Assembly: GCA_036844765.1 (NCBI GenBank)
Contig: DAIUFE010000003.1
Coordinates: 35,706 to 99,705, forward strand
Direction of reading: 5' to 3'
DNA from: Thermocaproicibacter sp036844765
GTDB taxonomy: Bacteria; Bacillota; Clostridia; Oscillospirales; Acutalibacteraceae
DNA: 64,000 nt
A program made the position numbers and the translations under genes. Below, in pieces: positions 1 through 8,243 of this stretch; positions within the stretch are counted from its first letter, which is position 1, and the number at the start of each line of letters is the position of its first letter. Below the pieces are notes generated by a model. That model was not told where the DNA came from. It did not search any database and saw only the letters and a list, made by a program, of their open reading frames with translations.

Positions 1-2789
1 GCCGCGCCCTGAACGAGATGCGCGGTATCCAGATTCGTAAGCTGTTCTTCCGGATAATTATCTTTCGGATCATGCCATAGGTCCCATCCGCTCATGGCGG
101 ACACGAAATCGATCGCTTTTCGTGCATATTCCGATTTCCCGGTCAGCATATATGCCATCGATAGGATTTCCAGATGATCTTCGATCCCTCTGGAAAGCTG
201 TGTCCAAAACGGAAACACGTTGTATCCTGCAGGGCGATCGGGGGATTCCGGCTGCTGAACGGGCGGATTCTGGATGGTAATGCTGTATGTGGTGCCGTAA
301 GCACTAAACGACGTTTTATAAGACGTCTCGTTCAGATATACGTCCGCTTGGCTGATGATCTGGTCTGCCACTTCTTTGCCGGTCACACCGGTTGCCGTCT
401 GATCGGCGCTGCGTGCCAGCCTGCGTAGCGAAGCGATGTCATCCGACGTAAAAAATACCTTTGGATGGTCCTTTATGATGGAGGTAAAATGCCGTACTTC
501 CCCGGCGGGAGGGACGTATGGCTCAATGGAAGCGCAGTCGCCATACACAATTCCCTGCTCGCCGCTGTTCTGATAATAAAGCAATGTGGCGTAGGTCGCA
601 CCGGCCGGTGCGGCCATAATGGCGTAAATGTCGCACCACTGCTTCGTTTGACTGATCGTTGCTGTTTTTGTGCTGATCCGGCTGTCGGCGTCAGACCAAA
701 ACTCCAGATAAAGATCCGCGCTGCCGATGGCGCAGTACATTTTGGCCTTTGCCTCATAGGTCACGCCCGGCGTGACCGCCACCTTGGAGCTGCGGAGACC
801 GCATCCCCGGGGAGAATCGTTGACCAGCTTTACGGAATAGTTTCCCTCATAGTGCTGTTCTCCGGAAAGAGATACCTGATTCGCGGCATTCAGCTTCACC
901 CAATGATTGGGAATATCGCCGGCTCCCGCGCCGTCTTCAAAGCCGGCGTTCAGGATGGCGTCGGGATAGGTATGTTCGGAGATCTCCGTCAAATTTGCGT
1001 CGTCCAGGAAACTGTCCGTCCGTGCGTCGGTGCCGCTGTAAAATCCGACGGTCGCGCACGTTGCGTCCTCCGGAGCGACGCCTTCGGCGGTGACGAAAGT
1101 CCATTGGCCAGGAGCGGAACAAAAAGAGTTGGGAAGCGGCGATGCGATCCGGTTCGTTCCGTTCATAGCGTCCTCTTTGGTTTCGTAAAAATTCAGGTAA
1201 AGGACGATGCCTGAACCGGATTGATTGTAAACCCATGCGGACGCGCGTATCTTTTTGTCTGCGTTTACCTGAACCGGGTCGCTCGCTATCCCGGCCGTTT
1301 GATCGCTGTCATCGACCAGTTCAAGAGAACGGGTCCCGTTGTATCCGTTCCCGCTGTGAACCATAGCGGTAGTAAGGACGTATTTTCCGGCGGCGTTAGA
1401 CGGCCATTGCTTCCAGTTCGACGGCAGGCCGTTCGTTTGGGCGGTATCTTCAAATCCCGGATTCAGCAGGGCGGAGCTGAGCGGTTCCTCTTCGGCGTCG
1501 TCCGACGTTTTAATGATGGATATTTCATCCACATAGGTCACGGTATCCGCCGAACGGTACTGGTAGACGATCACGGATGCGAAAGCGGCGTTTTCCGGCG
1601 CCGTCGCCACATTCTTTGTTCTTACCCAGGCACCGGGGACATTTGAAGTGGTGTCTTTCAGACTTAATTCAGCGCCGTCGCCGGTGTAAAAATAGGCTCG
1701 GACGACCGGATTTCCCCCGCTCGCGGCGTAGGTATATGCGTTGAAATCGTAAGAAACTCCAGGCTCGACTGCGACGAGGGCGCTGCGGATACTGTTCTGC
1801 CCGGTGCCTTCGGTTGTCGAAAGTTTGACGCTGTACTGCCCTTTGTACGCATCCTCTGTCGTAAGCTCCACGGTCCCCTTGGCATTGTCGGTCCATTCCC
1901 ACACGTCGTAGCCAACGGGGAAACCGGTGCTTTCGTCGGAACCTTCTTCAAATCCGCCGTTCGGCACGGCGGCGACCGACGGATCCAGGCGGATCACCGT
2001 GGCGCGGTCCAGGTAAAAACCCACGTCCGTCTGGTCTCCCTGAGCGCCCAGCGAAAAGACATAGCGCGCCGTCACAGCCCCGGCCGGGATCACAGCGGCA
2101 TCGATCCCTTTTGTATTGGTGGTGACATAAGACCATCCGTTGGAAGTGCTGGTCCCATATTTTCGGGAAGTGCCGACGGTTTGACCGTCTTCATCATAAT
2201 AATTCAGATAGGCCTGATAATTACCGCTTCCGGAAGCTTTTTTGCTGAGGACGTTCACGCGGAGCTTTTCCCCTGCAGTGACGGGCATCGGATCGCTCAT
2301 TACGGCGTATATGCCACTGCCCTGATAAGAAAGTTTTAGGGAATAAGCCCCGTAATTGACGCCGCTTGGGTCCTCATTGATCACGGCGGAACCATGATCG
2401 ATGTCGGAGCCGTCCGCGACGCTCCAGTTGTCGGGGAGCTGCCCGGCGGTCCCTGACTCAAACCCGGAATTAGGGACCAACTGCCAGTCCTGTGGGCTGT
2501 CTGACAGGCTTGCCGCTGGGTCGTCCGGCTGATCCGCATCTTCTCCTCCGGCCTCTTCTGCCGGGTCGTCCGGCTGATCCGTGCCGCTTTCTTCGGCCTC
2601 TTCTGCCGCCGGGTCGTCCGGCGGATCCGCACTGCTTTCTCTTTCGGCATAGTCTGCTGTTTGGTCGTTCGGCTGATTCATACCGCTTTTTTCGTTGGCA
2701 TAGGCTGCTGTCGGAAGAGATGAAATCAGCAAAGTTGCCGACAGAACTGCCGCCAAAATACCGTTCCAAAGCTCGCTTTTCTTTTTCAT
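1..2789 (-). CDS. Secreted multi-CBM polysaccharide lyase-like protein (3' end beyond window)
   Basis: The frame is open from the ATG at 2789 to the window edge, giving at least 929 residues with the C-terminus missing. It starts with a signal peptide (MKKKSELWNG..., cleavage expected after PTAAYA, about residue 31). An acidic linker rich in repeated QPDD/AEEA units follows, up to residue ~100. Four successive beta-sandwich-like repeats each open with an N-x-GFE motif at residues 107, 277, 443 and 614, a period of 166-171 residues; they resemble carbohydrate-binding/galactose-binding-like modules. From residue 775 (HPKVFFTSDDIASLRRL) a helical region with FWTQLSRGIEDHLEILSMAY and LDTAHL matches the N-terminal toroid domain of heparinase II/III and alginate-lyase-like proteins. 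The catalytic part lies outside the window, so the substrate cannot be named. The SD is AGGAGTG. Base composition is more AT-rich than the neighbours, which suggests acquisition by transfer. Confidence 0.8.
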   Translation of the reverse strand, partial: MKKKSELWNGILAAVLSATLLISSLPTAAYANEKSGMNQPNDQTADYAERESSADPPDDPAAEEAEESGTDQPDDPAEEAGGEDADQPDDPAASLSDSPQDWQLVPNSGFESGTAGQLPDNWSVADGSDIDHGSAVINEDPSGVNYGAYSLKLSYQGSGIYAVMSDPMPVTAGEKLRVNVLSKKASGSGNYQAYLNYYDEDGQTVGTSRKYGTSTSNGWSYVTTNTKGIDAAVIPAGAVTARYVFSLGAQGDQTDVGFYLDRATVIRLDPSVAAVPNGGFEEGSDESTGFPVGYDVWEWTDNAKGTVELTTEDAYKGQYSVKLSTTEGTGQNSIRSALVAVEPGVSYDFNAYTYAASGGNPVVRAYFYTGDGAELSLKDTTSNVPGAWVRTKNVATAPENAAFASVIVYQYRSADTVTYVDEISIIKTSDDAEEEPLSSALLNPGFEDTAQTNGLPSNWKQWPSNAAGKYVLTTAMVHSGNGYNGTRSLELVDDSDQTAGIASDPVQVNADKKIRASAWVYNQSGSGIVLYLNFYETKEDAMNGTNRIASPLPNSFCSAPGQWTFVTAEGVAPEDATCATVGFYSGTDARTDSFLDDANLTEISEHTYPDAILNAGFEDGAGAGDIPNHWVKLNAANQVSLSGEQHYEGNYSVKLVNDSPRGCGLRSSKVAVTPGVTYEAKAKMYCAIGSADLYLEFWSDADSRISTKTATISQTKQWCDIYAIMAAPAGATYATLLYYQNSGEQGIVYGDCASIEPYVPPAGEVRHFTSIIKDHPKVFFTSDDIASLRRLARSADQTATGVTGKEVADQIISQADVYLNETSYKTSFSAYGTTYSITIQNPPVQQPESPDRPAGYNVFPFWTQLSRGIEDHLEILSMAYMLTGKSEYARKAIDFVSAMSGWDLWHDPKDNYPEEQLTNLDTAHLVQGA

Positions 2790-3126
2790 AGTACACTCCT
2801 TCCCGATTTGTTATTCTCTGCGGAATCGATAGGTTATCTGGGAAAACGGTAAGATCACTATTTAATATCATAAAGTAAAATAATGGAAATATCTTTGCAA
2901 ATAATACATATAATTGTGCTTATTCTATAAATGCTATTTGAAAATAAGTGATAAAATCTTTGATAGGTATGAGAACTGTTACACGCTTGCGCCGCTGCGG
3001 GCAGCCAGACCGCAAAATAAGAAAAGCCCTGCACGCGGATAGCGCGCCGGGCTTTGCAGTCGCTCAAGGCGGCATTTTTATTTACCGACTGGCCTTTTTC
3101 TTCTCCGGCCAAACCGGAAGAAAGGC
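2790..3126. other. Intergenic region, AT-rich leader of the lyase-like gene
   Basis: This 337-base gap contains no gene. The half nearest the lyase-like gene (2790-2990) is strikingly AT-rich compared with the rest of the window and should hold its promoter. A TTGCAA / TACTTT pair with a 17-base spacer can be read on the minus strand, but it is not convincing. The other half holds the terminator hairpins of the Crp-like gene. Confidence 0.6.
3013..3055 (-). terminator. Rho-independent terminator of the Crp/Fnr gene
   Basis: On the minus strand, AAAGCCC pairs with GGGCTTT and an inner GCGCG/CGCG-type stem extends the hairpin. It is followed by TCTTATTTT. A second hairpin (3091-3127) with GGCCTTT/AAAGGCC arms overlaps the stop codon of the upstream gene but lacks a clear U-tract. 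Confidence 0.75.
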
Positions 3127-3801
3127 CTATTTCGCCATTTTTTCCAGCTTCTTCACGTCGGCCAGTGCCACCCGCCCGCGGGAGAGCCGGACCATCCCCT
3201 CGGACTGGAAATACCGCAGCATGCGCGTGACAACCTCGCGCGCCGTGCCCATGTCGCGGGCAATCTCCTCGTGCGTCGCCTTCAGTTCCCCGCCCGGGCC
3301 GGCGTGCTCCAGCAGGAACAGCGCCAGCCGCCGGTCGAAGCTCATGAACAGGATCTGCTCGAGCAGCCACATCACGTCCGAAAAGCGCGAGGACAGCAGC
3401 CGGTTGGTGTAATCGGCCACCGGCAGCGAGCTTTCCGAGAGCTCCTTGTAGACGGCGGTCGGGATCAGGATGGTGGAGGAATCCTCCGCCGCCTGGGTAT
3501 GGATGTCGAACCGGATGTCCTTCATCATGCACGAGGCGGAAAAGATGCAAACGTCCCGCTCGAACAGGCGGAACATCGTGACCTCGCGCCCCGCGGGCGA
3601 AAGGATGAAGGAACGCACCTGCCCGCTCCGGATCACGAACAGGCCCGCGCAGTCGTCCGGCCCGTTGTGCAGGACCGCCCCCGCGGGAAAGCGGCGCAGC
3701 ACGGCGTTCCGTTTAATCAGGCCGCGTTGCGCGTCCGTCAGTTTTTCCCAGAAAGGCAGCGCCTCTTTCAGAAACGCAAGCTCCCGTTCCCCGAGCGGCA
3801 T
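3127..3801 (-). CDS. Crp/Fnr family transcriptional regulator
   Basis: This 224-residue protein has the classic Crp/Fnr layout. A cyclic-nucleotide-binding-like beta-barrel covers residues ~25-115 (GAVLHNGPDDCAGLFVIRSGQV). A dimerisation helix follows, and then a winged HTH at ~150-220 with the recognition region THEEIARDMGTAREVVTRML. It lacks the N-terminal cysteine cluster of oxygen-sensing Fnr, and the two cysteines at CIFSASC are not arranged as a usual cluster ligand set, so the effector is unknown. The ATG at 3801 follows GGGGAGATGAGGGG, and a TATAAT lies just upstream (3825-3830). The gene is monocistronic with its own terminator. Its targets cannot be deduced; the MATE gene lies directly upstream on the same strand. 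Confidence 0.9.
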   Translation of the reverse strand: MPLGERELAFLKEALPFWEKLTDAQRGLIKRNAVLRRFPAGAVLHNGPDDCAGLFVIRSGQVRSFILSPAGREVTMFRLFERDVCIFSASCMMKDIRFDIHTQAAEDSSTILIPTAVYKELSESSLPVADYTNRLLSSRFSDVMWLLEQILFMSFDRRLALFLLEHAGPGGELKATHEEIARDMGTAREVVTRMLRYFQSEGMVRLSRGRVALADVKKLEKMAK

Positions 3802-3869
3802 GACCCCTCATCTCCCCTTTGCTTATTATACCATACCGCGCCGGTTCGGGGAAGGATCCGGACGGAGCC

Positions 3870-5270
3870 TCAGCGCCGCCGTTCCGCCTCGTCCGACGGC
3901 GGGCGGCCGGAGCGGGCGGAGCTTTTCAGCCGCCTCAGAAACCCGGCGGAGACCGGCACGCAGACCAGGAACGAGGCGAGGTCCGCGGCCGGCTGGCTCA
4001 GCTCCACGCCCGTCAGGCCGAAGAAGCGCGGCAGGATCCAGACGGCGGGAAAGAAGCAGAGGCCCTGCCGCAGCGCCGCGATCAGGGAGGCTTTTTTCGT
4101 TCTGCCGATGGACTGGAACATCATGTTGGAGAGGACGACGAACACCTGCGCGGGCGTCACGGCGCACTGCGCGCGGAAGGCCGGCACCCCCGCGGCGACA
4201 ACCCCCGGGTCGTCCGGCCGGAACAGGGAGAGGATCTGCGGCGCGAGGAAAAAGCCCAGCCCGCACAGCGCCAGCAGCCCCGCGAAGCCCGTCGCCGTGC
4301 AGAACCAGAAGGCCTTGTGCAGGCGCGCGTATTCTTTGGCGCCGTAATTGTACCCCGCCACGGGCTGGAATCCCTGCCCGAAGCCGATCAGCGCGCCGAG
4401 GATGAAAAAGAACGCCCGCCCCACGATCGCCATGGCGGCCAGGGCCGCATCGCCGTAGGCGGCGGCCGCCACGTTGATTGCAACGGAGGCGGCGCTCGCA
4501 AGGCCCTGGTGGATCAGCGAGGGCAGCCCCGTTTTGAGGATGCCCCGCCGCACGGTCCGCCGCAGGGTGAAGCGTTTCACGCTCAGGCGCACGACGGTGC
4601 GCCCGTGCAGATAATGAAAAAGCAGGATCAGGAAGGCGGCCGTATGGCTCAGCAGGGTGGCGAGCCCGGCCCCGGCGATGCCCATGCCGCAGGCGAACAT
4701 GAAAAGCGGGTTCAGCGCCACGTCGAGGACGCAGCCCGCCGCGACGCCCGTCAGGGCGAGCGAGGCTTTCCCCTCGGCGCGCAGCGTGCAGTTCAGCACG
4801 AACGAGGCGCACATGACCGGCGCGCCCGGCAGGACAAGCCGGGCGTAGTCCCGCGCGTAGGGCAGGATGGTCGGCGTCGCGCCCAGAAAGCGGACCAGCC
4901 CGTCGAGGAAAAAAAGGCCGAGCGCGGCGATCACGCCGCCGACCGCGAGCGAAGAGAAAAAAGAGGTCGCGGCGGCCGTCTCGGCCCGCTCGTTTTCCTT
5001 CTTTCCCAGATACTGCGAAATCAGCCCGGCCGCGCCCATACCCAGCGTGAACCCCACGGCCTGGATGGCGGAGGTCAGCGAGAACACGACGCCCGCCGCG
5101 CCCGCCGCCCGGGTGCCCAGCCGGCTGGCGAAATAGGTGTCCGCCAGGTTGTACGCCGCCGAGATCATCATGCCCGCCGCGGCCGGAGCCGCCAGCGAGA
5201 AGACCAGCCGGGGGATCGGCTGACCGGTCATTTTTTTCAGCTGCCCGTCCGCGTCGCCCGTCCCGCCCAT
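3870..5270 (-). CDS. MATE family multidrug/cation antiporter
   Basis: This 466-residue polytopic membrane protein shows about twelve hydrophobic segments in two homologous halves. The N-half signature (PIPRLVFSLAAPAAAGMMISAAYNLADTYF) and the matching GLPSLIHQGLASAASVAIN and GFGQGFQPVAGYNYGAKEYARL segments are typical of the NorM/DinF-like MATE family. Members export cationic compounds using Na+ or H+ gradients; the substrate here cannot be predicted. The start ATG at 5270 was chosen because the longer frame through 5409 would run over the intergenic repeat element. The C-terminal tail is basic and low in complexity. The Crp/Fnr gene follows on the same strand after 68 bases, but that gene has its own -10 element. 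Confidence 0.9.
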   Translation of the reverse strand: MGGTGDADGQLKKMTGQPIPRLVFSLAAPAAAGMMISAAYNLADTYFASRLGTRAAGAAGVVFSLTSAIQAVGFTLGMGAAGLISQYLGKKENERAETAAATSFFSSLAVGGVIAALGLFFLDGLVRFLGATPTILPYARDYARLVLPGAPVMCASFVLNCTLRAEGKASLALTGVAAGCVLDVALNPLFMFACGMGIAGAGLATLLSHTAAFLILLFHYLHGRTVVRLSVKRFTLRRTVRRGILKTGLPSLIHQGLASAASVAINVAAAAYGDAALAAMAIVGRAFFFILGALIGFGQGFQPVAGYNYGAKEYARLHKAFWFCTATGFAGLLALCGLGFFLAPQILSLFRPDDPGVVAAGVPAFRAQCAVTPAQVFVVLSNMMFQSIGRTKKASLIAALRQGLCFFPAVWILPRFFGLTGVELSQPAADLASFLVCVPVSAGFLRRLKSSARSGRPPSDEAERRR

Positions 5271-5302
5271 GTTTTTCCCCCTTTCGCGCGCCGTTCTTAC
5301 GG

Positions 5303-5398
5303 TGTTTCCACTGGAGCCGCGGAAGACTTTGTGCTTCTCCCCCGCCGAAGGCGGGGGAGAAGCACTTTTTTTCGAGTGCGGCTTGAACTGCCATAGTC
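5303..5398. repeat. Intergenic palindromic repeat, copy A
   Basis: The core at 5331-5365 is a perfect 16-bp-arm palindrome (GTGCTTCTCCCCCGCC, loop GAA). It is flanked on the left by TTTCCACTGGAGCCGCGGAAG, which matches the R arm of the family in reverse orientation. On the right is a degraded L arm (GCGGCTTGAACTGCCATAG). It lies immediately upstream of the MATE gene start. Confidence 0.8.
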
Positions 5399-5438
5399 AG
5401 TTTTCCCAATTCGCGGACGTTATCCCGCGGACGCGAAA

Positions 5439-5464
5439 AAACCCGCCTTTTTCAAAAAGACGGG
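5439..5464 (-). terminator. Terminator of mltG
   Basis: On the minus strand CCCGTCTTTTT pairs with AAAAAGGCGGG and is followed by TTTTTT. A second partly overlapping hairpin (5465-5490) precedes it, so termination after mltG should be efficient. Confidence 0.8.
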
Positions 5465-5537
5465 TCCTCCGCCTTTTGAAAAAGGCGGGCGAAAACTTTG
5501 ATTCAGGGAAAAGGGACAAGGGAAGGGCACGGACAGA

Positions 5538-6530
5538 TCAGTCTTTATACAACGGAGTCACGCCGTCGGCCTTCATCTGCGCGTCGCGCTCGGCCTGGGT
5601 TTTGCCGTAATAATATTTATGGTTGGTGCCGGTGGCGAAATAGAGAAAATCCGTTTTCACGGGGTTCGCCGCGGCGCTCAGCGCCGCCGCGCCGGGGTTG
5701 CAGATCGGCCCGGCCGGCAGGGCGGGGGCGCGGCCCGGGTAAGTATTGTAATAATATTTATAGGAATCGCCGAAGACGGGGATCAGGTAGTTGTTGCAGT
5801 AATCCCGCGTGGAATCGGCCTGAAGGATCATCTTGGCTTTCAGCCGGTTGTGGAAGACGGAGGAGACCTTTTTCATCTCGTCGGCGTTGTCCGCTTCGCG
5901 CTCGATGATCGAGGCGAGCGTGATCACCTGGTCGGTCGTCATGCCGGGATAGGCGTATTTGCTGCCGATCGCGCTCTCCGCGTTCCGCAGGAAGCGGCCC
6001 ACGGCGTCCTGCGGCTTCATGTCGGTGTAGAATTCGTAGGTGTCGGGGTAGAGGTACCCTTCCAGCTTATACGCCCGCTTTGCGCTGGCGGGGATCTTCT
6101 TGACGAGCGAATAGTAGCTGAAATCGTAGGTCTGCGCGGCTTTGACGAACTCCTTCTGGGTGCAGACGCCGTTTTTCTCGAGCCGGGCGGCGATCTGCGC
6201 GAGGGTGAAGCCCTCCGGGAACGTCAGCCGGACGGTTTTCGCTTTTTCCGGCTTCGGGGCTTCCGAAGGGACCTGTCCCGTCTTGGACCCGGTCTTCGGG
6301 GAAGAGGCCGGCCGCGCGGACGACGCGGGCGCTGAACTCGGCGGGGAAGAGGACGGCGCGGGGCTCTGCGCGGACGATGCCGGTGCGGAGGACGGCGGGG
6401 GCGATGCGGACGAGGAGGATTCCGAGCCGGAAGACGCCTCGTCCGGCGCCGACGGGAATCCGTTCGAGCAGGCGGAGGCCGCGAGCAGCAACAAGACTGC
6501 AAGCAGGGAGGCTGCTATTTTTTTGACCAT
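5538..6530 (-). CDS. mltG: Endolytic murein transglycosylase MltG (YceG-like)
   Basis: This 330-residue protein belongs to the MltG/YceG family, which cleaves nascent glycan strands at the outer face of the membrane. The N-terminus MVKKIAASLLAVLLLLAASAC is a lipoprotein-type signal peptide, in contrast to the transmembrane helix of most MltG. A long Ser/Ala/Pro linker covers residues ~25-95. The YceG domain follows with FTLAQIAARLEKNGVC, YKLEGYLYPDTYEF and ASIIEREA, the last carrying the catalytic glutamate. It also has QADSTRDY and the usual C-terminal FLYFATGTNHKYYY. The start at 6530 was preferred over 6563 because the earlier ATG lies inside the promoter -10 (TATAATG). The gene is monocistronic between its own promoter and terminator. 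Confidence 0.92.
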   Translation of the reverse strand: MVKKIAASLLAVLLLLAASACSNGFPSAPDEASSGSESSSSASPPPSSAPASSAQSPAPSSSPPSSAPASSARPASSPKTGSKTGQVPSEAPKPEKAKTVRLTFPEGFTLAQIAARLEKNGVCTQKEFVKAAQTYDFSYYSLVKKIPASAKRAYKLEGYLYPDTYEFYTDMKPQDAVGRFLRNAESAIGSKYAYPGMTTDQVITLASIIEREADNADEMKKVSSVFHNRLKAKMILQADSTRDYCNNYLIPVFGDSYKYYYNTYPGRAPALPAGPICNPGAAALSAAANPVKTDFLYFATGTNHKYYYGKTQAERDAQMKADGVTPLYKD

Positions 6531-6561
6531 ATTTTCAGATTCTTTCTCTTGCTTTTTCCCC

Positions 6562-6590
6562 ATTATACCGCCGCTTCCGACTTTCGGCAA
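6562..6590 (-). promoter_or_regulatory. Sigma-A-type promoter of mltG
   Basis: TTGCCG (6585-6590) and TATAAT (6562-6567) on the minus strand are separated by 17 bases. The -10 hexamer overlaps an in-frame ATG, which rules that codon out as the start of mltG. Confidence 0.75.
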
Positions 6591-6631
6591 CAGGTCGCGG
6601 GAACATGGAAGAAAGCGGCAGGACGGGCGCT

Positions 6632-8221
6632 TCAGGTAAGGGAGGACCTTAGGATCGCCTCCGCGCAGCGGATGCCGTCCACGGCGGAGGAGACGATGCC
6701 GCCCGAATACCCGGCCCCCTCGCCGCACGGGTACAGCCCGCGCGCGGCGAGGCACTGCAGGTCCTCGCCGCGCAGCAGGCGGACGGGCGAGGAGCTGCGG
6801 CTCTCCACGGCGGTCAGCACGGCGTCCGGGTCCGCGAAGCCGCGCAGGCGGCGGTCCATCAGGCGGATGCCCTCGCGCATGGCGTCGGCGGCAAACGCGG
6901 GCAGGCAGCCGTCAAGAGAGCACGGCGTCACGCCGAGCGGGTAGGTCGGGGCCACGTCCCCGAAGGCGCTGGACGGCCGGCGCTCCAGAAAATCCCCCAC
7001 GCGCTGCGCGGGCGCGCGGTATCCCCCGCCGCCCAGCCGGAAGGCGTTTTCCTCCAGCCTGCGCTGAAACTCCACGCCCGCAAGGGGGCCGTCCGCGCCG
7101 AAATCCGCCGGCCCCACCCCCACCAGCAGGGCGGAGTTTGCGTTGACGCCGCTGCGGGCGAAGACGCTCATGCCGTTCGTGACCAGGCGGCCTTCCTCGC
7201 TGGCCGCGGCGACGACCGTGCCGCCCGGGCACATGCAGAACGTGTAGACGCCGCGCCCGTCCCGCAGGTGGACGGCCAGCCGGTAATCGGCCGCGCCCAG
7301 GGCGGGGCGTCCCGCGAAGCTTCCGTACTGCGCGGCGTCGATCAGCCGCTGCGGATGCTCGATGCGGGCGCCGACCGAGAACGGCTTCGGCTCCAGCGGC
7401 AGCCCGAGCGAGAGCAGCATCCCGAAGGTGTCGCGGGCGCTGTGGCCGGCGGCGAGGACGACGCTGCGGGTTTCGAGCCGGTCGGGCGCGGAGCTGCCCG
7501 GCGGTTGGAACTCGAGGCCCTCCACGCGCCCGTCCCGGATCTTCAGCCCCGTTACCCGCGTGTCGAACCGGATCTCGCCGCCGAGCGCCAGGATCCGGGA
7601 GCGGATATTCCGCACGACGCCGGGCAGCAGGTCGGTGCCGATGTGCGGCTTCGCGAGGATCAGGATCTCGGCCGGCGCGCCCGCGGCGGCGAAATCCTCC
7701 AATACCTTGCGGGCGCGCGGGTCCTTGGTGCCCGTGTTCAGCTTGCCGTCGGAGAAGGCGCCCGCGCCCCCTTCGCCGAACTGGACGTTGCATTCCGGGT
7801 TCAGCGCCCCGGTGCGCCGGAATCGCTCGACCTGCTTCCGGCGTTCCTCCACGCGGGAGCCGCGCTCGAAGACGACGGGCCGCTGCCCGGCCTGCGCGAG
7901 GATCAGCGCGGCGAACATCCCCGCGGGGCCGAAGCCCACGACGGCGGGGCGCGGGTCCAAAGGCCGGCTCGGGGGCAGGCGGTACCGGTACGGCTCCGCC
8001 TGCGCCGCGTTCCGCCCGGGCGGCGCGGGGACGTTCGGGCAGTCCGCCTCCACGGTGCAGACGAAGTGGACGTCGCTCTTCCGGCGCGCGTCCACGGATT
8101 TTCGGTACAGCTTCAGCGAGCGGATGTCCCGGGGGCGCACCCCGAGTTTCTTTGCGGCCTCTATTTTCAGGTCGGCTTCCGTGCCGTCCGGCGTCAGCCG
8201 GAGGCCCGAGATCCGGTACAT
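6632..8221 (-). CDS. FAD-dependent oxidoreductase (COG2509-like)
   Basis: This 529-residue flavoprotein has a short N-terminal domain (residues 1-~95, ISGLRLTPDGTEADLKIEAAKKLGV) followed by a Rossmann FAD-binding fold. The fold carries VVGFGPAGMFAALILAQAG and the ECNVQFGEGGAGAFSDGKLNTG region typical of the uncharacterised COG2509 family of NAD/FAD-utilising dehydrogenases. A C-terminal FAD contact reads GEGAGYSGGIVSSAVDGIRCAEA. The reaction is unknown. It lies 22 bases downstream of a second flavoprotein gene on the same strand, suggesting one transcript. The ATG at 8221 follows AAAGGAGGAACCGCTTTC, a near-perfect SD. Confidence 0.88.
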   Translation of the reverse strand: MYRISGLRLTPDGTEADLKIEAAKKLGVRPRDIRSLKLYRKSVDARRKSDVHFVCTVEADCPNVPAPPGRNAAQAEPYRYRLPPSRPLDPRPAVVGFGPAGMFAALILAQAGQRPVVFERGSRVEERRKQVERFRRTGALNPECNVQFGEGGAGAFSDGKLNTGTKDPRARKVLEDFAAAGAPAEILILAKPHIGTDLLPGVVRNIRSRILALGGEIRFDTRVTGLKIRDGRVEGLEFQPPGSSAPDRLETRSVVLAAGHSARDTFGMLLSLGLPLEPKPFSVGARIEHPQRLIDAAQYGSFAGRPALGAADYRLAVHLRDGRGVYTFCMCPGGTVVAAASEEGRLVTNGMSVFARSGVNANSALLVGVGPADFGADGPLAGVEFQRRLEENAFRLGGGGYRAPAQRVGDFLERRPSSAFGDVAPTYPLGVTPCSLDGCLPAFAADAMREGIRLMDRRLRGFADPDAVLTAVESRSSSPVRLLRGEDLQCLAARGLYPCGEGAGYSGGIVSSAVDGIRCAEAILRSSLT

Positions 8222-8243
8222 GAAAGCGGTTCCTCCTTTATTT

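Noticed and set aside
2490..2660. Tandem repeats that could suggest a small CRISPR-like or satellite array
   Set aside because: They encode the acidic QPDD/AEEA linker of the secreted lyase-like protein, stay in frame and vary at synonymous sites.
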